NCBI GenBank assembly: GCA_037974665.1
Contig: CM075778.1
Span: forward strand, 23,440,001 to 23,504,000
DNA: 64,000 bases
Origin: Ehretia macrophylla
Taxonomy: Eukaryota; Streptophyta; Magnoliopsida; Boraginales; Ehretiaceae
Reading direction: 5' to 3'
The notes beneath the pieces are model-generated. The model ran no database searches. It saw only the letters and a program-made list of their open reading frames with translations, and was not told where the DNA came from. Each line of letters opens with the position of its first letter. Within the stretch, counting starts at the first letter, position 1. This document shows positions 34,895 through 45,978 of this stretch, in pieces. A program made the position numbers and the translations under genes.

Positions 34895-35515
34895 ATGGCC
34901 AAACATATTGATTCCATCAAAGACATTAATCTAGAAAAAGAGACATAGACAATTATGGTGAGGGTGGTCCATCTTTGGATGCTACCCAATTTCAACAATT
35001 ATTCCATCACTAATTCGATTGAGATGATTTTAGTCGACGAAGAAGTACGTAATTACATTTGCTCCAATTAATTTATTCTTTCATTAATTAATTGTATCAT
35101 AGTTGACTATTTTTGAATTCCACCAATTTTATATCTTAGGGAGGGAAAATACATGCTACAGTCAGGAGGACGTTGGTTTACAATTTTAAACCTTTAGTAA
35201 GAGAAGATGAGGTTTATGTCATGGCATTCTTTGGGGTTGGTCAAAATGTTGGTAGTTATCATACTACAAGACATCGCTTTTATCTCAACTTCCAATTTAA
35301 TACCAGTGTAAGACAAGCTAAAGAAAATGTCATAGACTATTAAGGACTTGACTTTCAATTGTATGATGATATTATGATGAAGAGTCCAAATTATCCTTAT
35401 TTAATAGGTTGGTTACTCAAACTACTTAAATAAATTATTAATGTTTTGCTTTGTTTTTTTACATTGTTTTAAATCTTCTTATATTAGACGTTATCGGTCT
35501 TCTGACTGGTGTTGG
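34895..35515 (+). pseudogene. DUF223/RPA1-like OB-fold gene, interrupted
   Basis: Exon 1 34895-35044 (MAKHIDSIKDINLEKET, stop, then MVRVVHLWMLP...IEMILVDEE), intron 35045-35139 (GTACGT...TTAG), exon 2 35140-35407 (GGKIHATVRR ... SYHTTRHRFYLNFQF), intron 35408-35487 (GTTGGT...TTAG), exon 3 35488-35515 (DVIGLLTGVG). Both introns are GT-AG and join codons in frame. This is the N-terminal OB-fold (DUF223) of plant replication protein A1-like proteins, a large family partly spread by Helitrons. Stops at the expected Trp (TAG, 34946) and at TAA (35341) show it was dead or dying. The LTR of element B starts in the middle of exon 3. Confidence 0.85.
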
Positions 35516-38500
35516 TGTAACGCCCCGACCCAATCCCACGCTATAGGTCAAGTCTGAACTCGAAACACGAACATAGTCTCTTTTGTACCGTGGAGTAATT
35601 GGTTACCTACAAATAGAAGGAATAACCACAAATCCATAAACCAACATTCTTCACAAACCCCAACCTTCAATACCATGCCCTCCTTCCATCCCTAAGGCCA
35701 TCCGAGCCTTAACTAAGACAAGTTAAACATACAAGCAAGAATGGCCTAAGCTATTGCAATGCTATGTTTACAATTTTCACTTATCATACCACTCTAACAT
35801 TGTCTATTCAACTTTCTTATGTAATAATTCCAACTACCTTCCTTCATTAAGTCACACAAACAAGCAAAATAGCTAAATACTAAGATAAACTCTTAAGTTG
35901 TTACAAACCACTTACAACTACCAACATACACAAAGCTTAAACTTTTCATTACAATACAATCTTCTCAAAGCTGAACAAATACATACAAGGCCAAGCCTCA
36001 AAATAGAACACATAAGCAGCAACTTCACATAATCCCCACATAGACATCCAACCTCCACACACAAGCAATCAAGGCAAAGGATCCGTCTGTACTTCTTCTT
36101 CGTCTACCACACCCAGCTGGGGATCTACCTCAGCTTCTCCTGAAACATGTTGAAAGAGGAGTGAGAAAATACAGTTGCTCAGTGAGGGATGGGGTACATT
36201 ATCCGGGGGTGTTTTCAAAAATCTTTTCATGCAATGCAACAGTTAATTCATATAATTCAACTAGAACAAATAACAATATAAACAAGTAACAAGATAACAA
36301 AATAGCCACACAAGAAAATAATACAGTTCCACTGAGTCTCGTTCCACGAACCAAGATATCAATAACTGGCATAACCTTTTACTCCCGATGGGTGTACTTC
36401 GGATGTACCCCAAATCCTACGACCCGACACTCCCGAGGTAGATCCATATGCCCCAATGAGGTGAAACACGCCTCTTGGGTAGATGGGTGTGCCTCAGCAA
36501 GAGAGGGAATTGTGAAACCCCACTTTCTTGCTTATCTCGTTTTACGTGCTATACCTCATTTTTTGTGCATATGACCTGTTTATGTGCTATAGGACCTAGA
36601 AAGTTATAATTTTGATTTCAATACTCCTAATACGTGCTAAATGTGCATTCATGAAATTTTCATCAAAAACGGAGTCAGAAATTTTATCGTCGATTTTCAG
36701 TGAATAGTGTTTTCGAAACACGTCCGCTATAATTTTGAAACTGGTCTTTTTAACCCTTCTAGACCTAGTCCACGGACTTTAATAAACCTGTGTTTGATGA
36801 AAATGGTTTTAAAATCGGCTTAAGAATTTATTAGGGTTTTTACACCGACTTTTGCGAAAATCGAGTTTTAAGCCGACTCGGGTGAAATTGTTGGATTGTA
36901 AAACTTCTTGTCACCTAAAAATAATTTACTTGAGCTAGCTTGGGTGTTGAATAAATGTTTTGAACTTTGGTGATCAAGAAAATGCATTTAAAGTCAAGAA
37001 AACACTAAAAATACTAAAGTTTCAACTTTGACTTTCATTTGACTTGTTGACTTTCATGCATATATCACCAACACACAATGAAACAAAGCAAAACACCACA
37101 TTTTCACACACCTTGCAGCCGTGAGTTTCTTGGCATTTTGAGAGCTTTTTCAACTTATTTTACAAAGCAATTTTGCCATAGAAAACTCATTTAAAGTCCG
37201 AATCTTTTCAAACCGAGCTGGATTCCGCTTGTTGGGCACCTGTTGCACGCATTCCTAGCTTTACTTCGGATCAAAGGTGAGAGAAAAATTCTAGATCTCA
37301 AAATGTCATTTTTGTGTTTTTGCGTATAAATGAAGATTGAACCGTTAGAATTGAAATCTGATGTTAGATTATTGCTCCTTGCATGCTAGGGATCATTATA
37401 TACTAATACTACGAGTTTCTGTCGGATGTAGCATAATTTTTATTTTCCGGGTATTTAATTTTGATTAAAATGTTCAAAGTTGATTTAATTGAGTTGCGTT
37501 GCTCGAAATCGATTGCCGTCGATTTCTAAATACTTGATAATTACGTGTTAGCGCTGTTGTAATGCCGAATTTTCGATTACATTGTTTGTGTGAAAATCCG
37601 GAAAATTCAGCCATGACATCTTAGGATTTTAGGGTTATCGGGCATGATTTGGAGGTGTTATGGTGGATTTCTGAGAGGGCTAATGTAGTAGGTTGAATGG
37701 GTGAGTGATAGGAACTGATTTGGCAATGTTTGGATTAGTAGATTGTAAGTTATGAATTTTAGAAGTTTAGGTTGTCATTCTTTAATTTCTTGAACGATGC
37801 CTTAGATGGTTGGGTAGTGTTCGAGTGATGAATGGTGAGTCGTTGTTGAGTAATTTAGGGTTTAATTATGTATATTATGCATGTCCGGTTAGATGGCCTA
37901 CTTTGTCATCTAACTACGTTGTTTGTTGTTTAATTTAATATTGATGTTATATTGATGTTATTGATTGATTCTTATTGAATGCGGGAATCGGGCACTCTTG
38001 TTGCTGATCTCCCAATTGATTGATTGATTTATGCTTGCATGATGATTGATGAATATGGAGTCTTGGTATGTGTGTGCCACCTCTCGGGCAGCGTCGGGCT
38101 GTCGGGTTGATAACGGCATGACTGCCATAGGCTACCCCCAGCTCGCATGACGGAGATGTCATGGAGGGAAGGGGCTAGTGAGGTACCTCGGGTGCGTGAG
38201 TAATGGGGAGTTATAAGAAGAACGGTTGAGATCGTGATGGCGTTTGGAGCTACACCAAATAGAGTATCCTTATTGATTGGTTATATAGTTACGTGATGAT
38301 AGCTTTATTTATGTTATTATGTTGTTGTGTGTTTACTTGCTCAAAGGACTAAATCCAAGGAGCGTAGTGAATACTGTCGAGATCTATCGGATCCTCACTG
38401 GGCTTATGTATATAAGCTCACTCTCTATTAATGCATGTTTCAGGTGTACTTTCACAAGATTTCGGGTACGTGCCTCCTGAAGAGGAGAATGTGGAAAATG

Positions 38501-40369
38501 TGCCTTTCGTGGATGAGTCATATGTTCCCGAGTCTTATCCATGACTTTATGTTGTTAAATGTCTTGTATATTAGTTTAATAGACTTTATATGCTTTACGG
38601 TTCTTAATGTAATAGATATTGAAAAGATGATGATCCAAATGTTGTTAACTTAGCGGTTTTCTTTTGTTTATAGTTAAGTTGTAAATGTGTCTCAACTTAT
38701 TTTTGAAACGTATGATAAAGTGGAGGTATTGTATGTTATGTTGGAACGGAGGCAGATAACGAAGACTGATTATTGTATACTACGGTTAGGTTGTATGTTG
38801 TTATGCTGTTAAGGAGTTGTTGTATGTATGGTTATGGAATTTTGAATGTTTAATGTTATTAACGAGGTTGGTTTAGAACCTCGGTAATCTATTTACTGTC
38901 GTTACTGCCGAAATTCCGTTGCGTCCTGACTGATCGTAGGAGGGGTCGTGTTGGGGCGTGACAGGAATCAATACCATGGTAGCCGAGCTAGACCGACAGC
39001 CCAATGCTACTCGGAGTTTCTCGACACTACTATGTCCAAAGGGTTGCGCAACCCGATACGATTTAGAATCACAAGAATCCACATAATATCACGAGATAAC
39101 AATATATTGCAATAACACATAAATGAGGGACAACAAAATAGGTTGCCCTCACACATAAATATCGATACACTAGCAAGTCCATAATCAATCATTTAGCATA
39201 AGAAGTACTAAAGTGAAACAATTCAGACAATGAACTTAGCTTTGCAACTTTCCCATTTAGCCTACCAACACAAACCAATGTATAACCGAGACACATGAAA
39301 CCCAATCCACAATCCGGTTATACCACAACTCTAAACACACTTTATGACCCACTATAGTACCACAAAACCCTAGTTTTGACGAGATTTAACACAAAAGTCC
39401 TGAAAGCCCTGTAGGTGCTTTGAACTACAGCTACTCAAATCAATCCCCAACTGAGTGCCATAAAGGCACATTTTGCACTTTTATACCTAGTAAATACCAT
39501 TTATGAAGTTCAATTACGCACAGAAGATACTTTTGCGCAAAGCCCCTTTTGAATTTTAGCCTAATTCACACAATTACTTAAGTTCCAATCAATCTAATCA
39601 CACATAAGCGTTATTCTGTGTTCAATGGCACCTATAGAACCAATAGATAGCCTAAACTCAAGCTCAACATCCATTTTCATCAAAACCCTAAACAATTTTA
39701 CTATTCATCATCTTGTTAACAAACTCATTTGCAAAAATTCAATCAAACGAGTTAATTAACCACACAAATCAAGTCTCTAGGGCATAAGAACAATACTTTG
39801 TGAAATATTCAAGCATATATTAGCCATATAATTGCAAATCTAAAAAGCTAAAGTTAATGTCAAAACTTGAAAATTCCGTGAAATGCAAATCCCTCACCGA
39901 AATAGCTCAAGATATGCAAGCACTAGGCCTATGAGAACTCGTATCCACTTGCACAAAGCTTGGTAGGCCCTAACTTGAGGAATTGATGAAGCAATTTTCC
40001 CTCTTTTTTTCCTTAAGGCTTCTCGGGTTTGGGAAGGGACACCAAGGGTATTTTACAAAATGTTTATATGTTATTGTATGTATATGTGTGGTATTATGTA
40101 TATATGCTATATGTACTTTGTTATATTGGCCAAATAATACAAAATAATATGTTTCTAAGCCCAAAAATTTAATTAAATGTGGTTGGCCCAATAAACCCAT
40201 GTTTTTACTATTCACTCGGCCCGAAAGTCATTTTTCTAACACGCTATCCAAGTATGCAATGCATGAAACATCGATGAACGAATACTAAACACATGCTAAT
40301 GCATATAGGAAAAATGTGAAATCAAGAAAGTAAAACAGAAAAATTCTTCCTCCGGGCTAGGGTGTTACA
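35516..40369 (-). repeat. Element B 3' LTR, split by S2
   Basis: TGTAACGCCCCGACCC ... GCTAGGGTGTTACA, 2396 bp after removing S2 and one GGAAT. Contains a GGGTGTAC/GTACCC hairpin at 36390-36410 and the 14-bp palindrome GGGTTGCGCAACCC at 39041-39054. These are about 2.6 kb apart now but about 175 bp apart before S2 inserted. Confidence 0.92.
36511..38963 (+). mobile_element. Solo LTR S2 (2453 bp) inside element B
   Basis: TGTGAAACCCCACTTTC ... GTGTTGGGGCGTGACA with perfect target duplication GGAAT (36506-36510 and 38964-38968). Same family and exactly the same length as S1 but in opposite orientation, roughly 85% identical where compared. Contains the hairpin CATGAC-GGAGAT-GTCATG (38143-38160) and the palindrome GAGGTACCTC (38179-38188). 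No internal region and no gene. Confidence 0.94.
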
Positions 40370-40386
40370 CCCTCTCCCCCTTAAAC
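40370..40386 (-). other. Element B polypurine tract
   Basis: On the - strand AGTTTAAGGGGGAGAGGG ends exactly at the LTR, fixing element orientation. Confidence 0.88.
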
Positions 40387-41640
40387 TAATTGCATCCTCC
40401 AATTTTTACACGATTCGACGAACAGCTTTGGATATCTGTCCCTTATCTGATCCTCCCACTCCCAGGTAGCATCTTCAACTCCATGATGATCCCATAGAAT
40501 CTTCACCATCGGAATACTTTTAGTCTTGAGCTCCTGAACTTTTCTATCTACAACTCGAAGAGGTTTCTCAACATATGTCAAAGTCGCACTGATTTCCAAA
40601 GGCTCTAGTTCTAGTATGTAGGAAGGGTCTGGTTGATACTTCCTCAACATGGACACATGGAATACATCATGCAACCTGGCTAAACTCAGAGGCAATGCTA
40701 ATCTATATGCCAAATCACCAACTTTCTCGGTAATCTCAAAGGGACCCACAAACCTAGGGCTCAACTTGCCCCCTTTTCCATGCCTAATCAACCCCTTACG
40801 AGGTGAGATCTTTAGGAACACCTGGTCTCCCACTACAAACTCCAAGTCACGGCGGCATCTATCGGCATAACTCTTTTGGCGACTCTAAACATTAAGCATC
40901 CTTTTGCGAATGAGTTGCACATTATCAATCATCTTGACAATTTCAGGTAGAATAGCTGGATCAACTGATTTCATCTCACTAACCTCATCCCAATACAGCG
41001 GAGATCTGCATTTTCGTCCATACAGTGCCTCATAAGGTGTCATGCCAATGGTAGCCTGATAACTGTTGTTATATGTGAACTCTGCAAGTAGCAAATACTT
41101 CTCCCAACTCTTATCAAAGTCAAGAATGCAAGCCTGCAACATATCCTCCAGTATTCTGATCGTCCTCTCAGACTGTTCGTCTGTCTACGGGTGATATGCA
41201 AAGCTAAAGCTCAGTTTAGTCCCCAATGCTTTCTGTAGTTTTTGCCAGAATTGAGATGTAAATCTAGGATCTTTGTCTGACACAATACTCGCTAGAGTCT
41301 TGTGCAGTTTCATAATATTCTCAATGTACAGCTTAACTAACTTGTCGAGGTTGTCTGATTTCCTCATGGCAATGAAATTAGATGTTTTTGTCAATCTATC
41401 CATAACGACCCATACAGAATCATTACCCCTCGGAGTCCTCAGCAAGTCAGTCACGAAATCCATGGTAATGTGGTCCTATTTCCATTCAAGAATAGACAAT
41501 GGCTGTAGTAACCCGGCTGCCTCTGATGTTCAGCTTTTATTTTCTAGCAAGTCAAACACTTAGCCACATAGTCCGCTATCTCTCTTTTCATATTGTTCCA
41601 CCATAAGTTTTGCTTCAAATTCTGATACATTTTAGTACTA
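40381..41640 (-). pseudogene. Element B integrase and chromodomain (broken)
   Basis: Zinc region end AKCLTC (about 41545-41565), then a frameshift near 41500. The core reads first Asp in VVMDRLTKTSNF (about 41375-41410), second Asp in VSDKDPRFTSQFW (about 41235-41280) and the catalytic Glu in TDEQSERTI just after a TAG at 41188 (a Gln codon hit by C-to-T). A further TAG is at 40885. The C-terminal GPFEITEKVG and HDVFHVSMLRKY (40640-40770) precede a chromodomain at about 40400-40560 (VKILWDHHGVEDATWEWED). In this clade the chromodomain is thought to steer integration to heterochromatin. D, D and E are all present. Confidence 0.92.
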
Positions 41641-42182
41641 CCAGGGTGAATAGTGTATCTGGAACTATGTACCTCTGCTAGGATCTCATTCTTCAAAGCC
41701 AAATCACCAGGAATACAAATTATGTTCTTATACCTGAGGATTCCATCATCATGTAGTCTGAAGTCTGACTCTCCTTCTTTTGACTTGTATTGGATCTTCA
41801 GTAACTGAGAATTAGTTTGTTGTGCCTCTCGAATCCTCGACAACAACAGAGATTTAATTTGCAAACTCACAAACCGAATACCTGTCTCTGATGTTTCTGG
41901 TCTCCACACACACAGTTCTTCCATGAACTCCCAATTCTTTATAACTAGACTAGCAACTGTGGCTTTCCGACTCAATGCATTAGCTACAATGTTAGCTTTA
42001 CCCAACAAATAGCTAATAGTGCAATTATAGTCATCCAACAACTTCAACCAGCGCCTCTGCCTCATATTCAAGTCTTTTTGTGAGAACAGGTACTTCAGGC
42101 TCTTGTGATTTGTAAATATCTCGAACTTGTTGCCCCATAAGTAGTAATGCCATTTCTTTAATGCAAAGATAATCCTAGCCAA
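41641..42182 (-). pseudogene. Element B RNase H and integrase N-terminus
   Basis: The open frame from 42182 begins in RNase H ([42 protein letters not shown]), continues through the catalytic-Asp context [13 protein letters not shown] (Asn where Asp is usual, probably inactivating) and reaches the integrase HHCC region ([32 protein letters not shown]). It contains no stop over 212 codons. A frameshift near 42183 separates it from RT. Confidence 0.9.
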
Positions 42183-42184
42183 TT

Positions 42185-43313
42185 CTAAATCATGTGTAAA
42201 GGCTTTAGTTTCCTCAAGGCATATGCAATCACCTTGCCATTATGCATAAGAACACAACCTAAACCCTTTTTAAAGGCATTACTGTAAATCACAAAGTTAT
42301 CCGTCCCCTCGAGCAATGCAAGGATATGAGCAGTAGTTAACATTTTCTTCAATTCCTGGAAACTGGCCTCACATTTATCATTCCAGTCAAACACTGTCTT
42401 CTTTTGAGTAAGCTGTGTTAAAGGTCCTGTAATCTTTGAGAAATCTTTGACAAACCTCTTGTAATATCTAGCTAAACCCAAAAAACTACGAACTTCAGTT
42501 ACAGTCTCAGGTCGTTTCCATGATAACACCACTTCTATCTTGGTTGGATCCACAGAGATTCCCTCTTGAGAGATTATATGGCCTAAGAAGGCAACTTGGT
42601 TCAGCCAGAACTCATATTTGCTGAATTTAACAAATAATTTATGCTCCTGCAAAGTCTGTAACACAATTCTCAAATGTTGTTCATGTTCAACCTTAGATTT
42701 AGAATATACCAGTATATCATCAATGAAAATTACAACAAACTGGTCAAGATATGGTCGGAATACCCTCTATATCAAATCCATGAAAGCGGCTGGGGCATTA
42801 GTTAACCCAAATGGCAATATAACGAACTCGTAGTGATCATACCTAGTTCTAAAGGCTGTCTTTGGTACATCTTCTCTTTTAATTCTCAACTGATAATAAC
42901 CCTATCTCAAGTCAAATTTAGAATACACCTTGGCATCCTACAGCTAATCAAACAACTCTTTAATCAAAGGGAGAGGATATTTATTCTTTATATCACCTGG
43001 TTAAGCCTTCTGTATTCAATACACAAACGTAAAGTGTCATCTTTCTTCTTTACAAACAACACCGAAACACCCCAAGGTGAAGAGCTAGGTTGAATAAATC
43101 CCTTTTCAAGCAAACCCTACAACTAAACTTTTAATTCCTACAATTCAGGTAGGGATATTCTATACGGAGTTTTAGATATAGGGGTAGTCCCTGGCAACAA
43201 GTAAATCACAAACTCTATCTCTCTATCGGGCGGCAACCTAGCAACTCCTCAGGAAATACTCCCGGAAACTCATTCACAATAGGCACCTCATTTAATTTTA
43301 ATTTATCACCAGG
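42185..43313 (-). pseudogene. Element B reverse transcriptase (broken)
   Basis: The palm motif block reads [15 protein letters not shown] (about 42775-42820) and the catalytic box [10 protein letters not shown] (about 42700-42728) keeps both Asp. It is followed by the intact thumb and connection segment (42185-42673: [35 protein letters not shown]). Upstream parts (42830-43310) are cut by several stops but retain YDHYEF and the KTAFRTRY block. Typical chromovirus RT; inactive by stops and at least one frameshift. Confidence 0.9.
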
Positions 43314-43860
43314 CTAATCAATCAAATAAGCCAAATATGCCTCACAACCCTTACCCAACAATTTAGTTGCTTTAATAAAGGATATAATAGGGGTTCTAGT
43401 GGACTTACGACTCCCTACTATTTCAATTATAGGCTGGTCAGGCATATCTAGTTTTGCAAATTTCTTTCTACAATCAAATTGTGCATAATATTTCCCCAGC
43501 CAATCCATCCCCAATATAATCTCAAAGTCACGGAAGGGTAAAATAATCAAATCAATAGGAAATGTATGACCCTCAAGATAAAGTTCACAAGCTTTACATA
43601 CAAATTCAGTAACAAATTTCGTGCCCATGGGGTAGCCTACCGCAATCTTACAAGGCAAATTTTCTACTTTTAATGCAGTAGTTTGTGCGCACATAGGAGT
43701 GATAAAAGAGTGTGTAGCCCTAGAATCAATTAAGACTATGACTGACTGATTATTAAGGAGAAATGTACCTTCCACCACAGCAGTCGTGTCCAGCAGCTCC
43801 TCTTGATCCAATGCAAACACTCGAGCCTGAGGTCGCTAAGCTGGTACTATACCTAGAGCT
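43314..43860 (-). pseudogene. Element B protease (active-site Gly lost)
   Basis: Open for 168 codons: an N-terminal FLLNNQSVIVLIDSRATHSFI with the aspartic protease motif read DSRAT where DSGAT is the family form, a Gly-to-Arg change next to the catalytic Asp. It is followed by FEIILGMDWLGKYYA, the flap-to-C-terminal motif. Aspartic protease of the gag-pol polyprotein. Confidence 0.88.
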
Positions 43861-45020
43861 CTAGTTTGTGCACCCTATCCTCTAGGCTGCCCCTGAACAT
43901 TCTTAAACCTGGGGCAATCCTTCACTCAATGCTGATCACTACCACAACCTGTGCACCGTCCCGATTTCCTCCAACAAGTAGCCTCAGTATGGCCCTTCCG
44001 ATTACAATGACTACAATGCTGGTACTGTCTTGCTGTAGTACCTTCCGTGGGAGCTCTAAAAGTAGATGTAGCTGTGCTACTCTGCTGTGACCTAGCTGCT
44101 ACCGGTCGAGTTTGACTCTGGGTCTGACTCTGCACTGATCTCGATTGTGTCTGAGTTAGAAACGGCCCGGCATAACTTGAGACTAATGCTGTCTCGGCTG
44201 ACTCTGACTGGTAGACTAAAACTGTCTCGCTAACTCTAGGACTGGTAAAGTCGTTTACTCGGCTGAGTAGAGTCACCCAACAGGATTTCCTTGCGTTTCT
44301 CAAACCTCGATGCTGTTCTAATCACGACGACATAGGTAATAAACTCATGGGTAGACAGATTAAGCTGAATGTCTGCCTTCAGACCCCGGATGAATCTCTG
44401 AATCTTCCTACTCTCAGGCTGCACTAATGCTGGCACATATCGAGATAGTTTGGTAAATGCGGCCTCATATTGATCAACGGTCATGTGCCCTTGTTTCAAG
44501 GTCACAAACTCCTCCCCCCATCTCTCTCGGGCAACCTCATAAATATATTTCTCTTGGAACTCTCGCACAATGTCAGCCCAAGTATGCTACTCTGCCTCGC
44601 TGTCCCATCTTAGTCTCACAGCACGCCACCATTGTTCAGCATCACCTTCAAGTAAAAACGTGGTGTAAGTAATTCTCTACTTATCAGTGTACCCAAGAAC
44701 ATGAAAGATCTTGTCAACCTTGTTCAACCACAACTCAGCTTTCATATCATCTAGTTCCCCAAAGAAACTATATGCCTCATGATGCAAAACTTTTTCAAGC
44801 TGGTTAGTATTACCACCCGTGACACCACTACCCTCGGCCGTGGCTTTCGAATTTTTGCGGCCAACACCTGTCTATCCCTGCTGTTTTATCAATTGAGTAA
44901 TAGAATTGATTATTGTGGCCATTGTAGCCATAACCTGAGCATTAATGGGTTCCTGCCCCAGTTCATTATTCCCAACTGGCCCAACATTTTATCTCGGAGC
45001 CTCTCCTCATCTCCGTACTA
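43861..45020 (-). pseudogene. Element B gag (broken)
   Basis: Gag of chromovirus type. N-terminal half 45020-44570, with AEQWWRAVRLRWDSEAE before a TAG; core 44236-44568 (FVTLKQGHMTVDQYEAAFTKLSRY and IQRFIRGLKADIQ); then, after a frameshift near 44260, a Ser/Gln/Thr-rich linker. A complete CCHC zinc knuckle CSHCNRKGHTEATC follows (about 43965-44008), with C-X2-C-X4-H-X4-C spacing. The zinc knuckle binds element RNA during packaging in this family. Gag start codon not resolved. Confidence 0.88.
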
Positions 45021-45309
45021 GAAGAGGCAAGTGTTATAATAGGCAGATAGATATAACACATAAAGACGACATGTTCACATTCAAGACTTCTTGTGCACAT
45101 AGCCACATACAATGTAATTAACTAACAAGACAATGTAGACATTTCATTAACTCATGTATTCATGCAATAGACTCTTCATATTATCACTTTCATGCTAGCA
45201 TGTTATTCAATCTTATAATCACACAATCACATAATCATACCACTTCACTTTCACACAAAGACCACTACCCACAGTCCAAGAAACTTATCCTGGCTCATGC
45301 ATTCATTTA

Positions 45310-45321
45310 GCTTTGATACCA
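45310..45321 (-). other. Element B primer-binding site
   Basis: On the - strand TGGTATCAAAGC, one mismatch from the initiator tRNA-Met PBS, six bases from the 5' LTR. Confidence 0.85.
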
Positions 45322-45327
45322 TCTAAA

Positions 45328-45978
45328 TGTAATGCCCCGATGCAACCCCACGCTATAGGTCAAGTCTGGACTTGGAAACACGAATAGAGTCTCCTATGTA
45401 CCATGTAATAACTTTACCTACAAACAAAAGAAATAACACAAATCCACAAACCAGCATTCTTCACAAGCCCTAACCTTCAATACCATGTCCTTCTTCCAAC
45501 CCTAAGGCTATCCGAGCCTTAACTAAGACAAGTTTAACATACAAGCAAGCATGGGCTAAGCTATTGCAATGCTATGTTTACAATTTTCACTTATCAGACC
45601 ACTCTAACATTGTCTATTCTACTTTCTTATGTAATAATTCCAACTACCTTCCTTCATTAAGTCACATAAACAAGCAAAATAGCTAAATACTAAGATAAAC
45701 TCTTAAGTTGTTACAAACCACTTACAACTACCAACATACACAAAGCTTAAACTTTTTATTACAATACAATCTTCCCAAAACTGAACAAATACATACAAGG
45801 CCAAGCCTCAAAATAGAACACATAAGCAGCAACTTCACATAATCCACACATAGGCATCCAACCTCCGCACACAAGCAATCAAGGTAAAAGATACGTCTGT
45901 ACTTTTTCTTTGTCTACTACAACCAGCTGGGGATCTACCTCAACTTATCCTGAAATATGTTAAAAAAAGGAGTGAGTT
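45328..45978 (-). repeat. Element B 5' LTR, cut after 651 bp
   Basis: TGTAATGCCCCGATGC..., collinear with 35516-36165 of the 3' LTR. It stops at GGAGTGAGT where LTR E1 begins. The missing 1.7 kb does not reappear anywhere in the window. Confidence 0.9.

Larger units (their letters stand above)
35516..45978 (-). mobile_element. Element B: chromodomain Ty3/gypsy (Tekay/Del-like)
   Basis: On the - strand: partial 5' LTR (45978-45328), PBS, gag, protease, RT, RNase H, integrase, chromodomain, PPT, 3' LTR (40369-35516, holding S2). The net LTR length of about 2.4 kb and the chromodomain with long LTRs fit the Tekay/Del clade. Inserted in the DUF223 gene; GTTGG (35511-35515) should be one copy of the target duplication. 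The other end is not in view because the 5' LTR is cut at 45978 by the E/F cluster. Confidence 0.92.
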
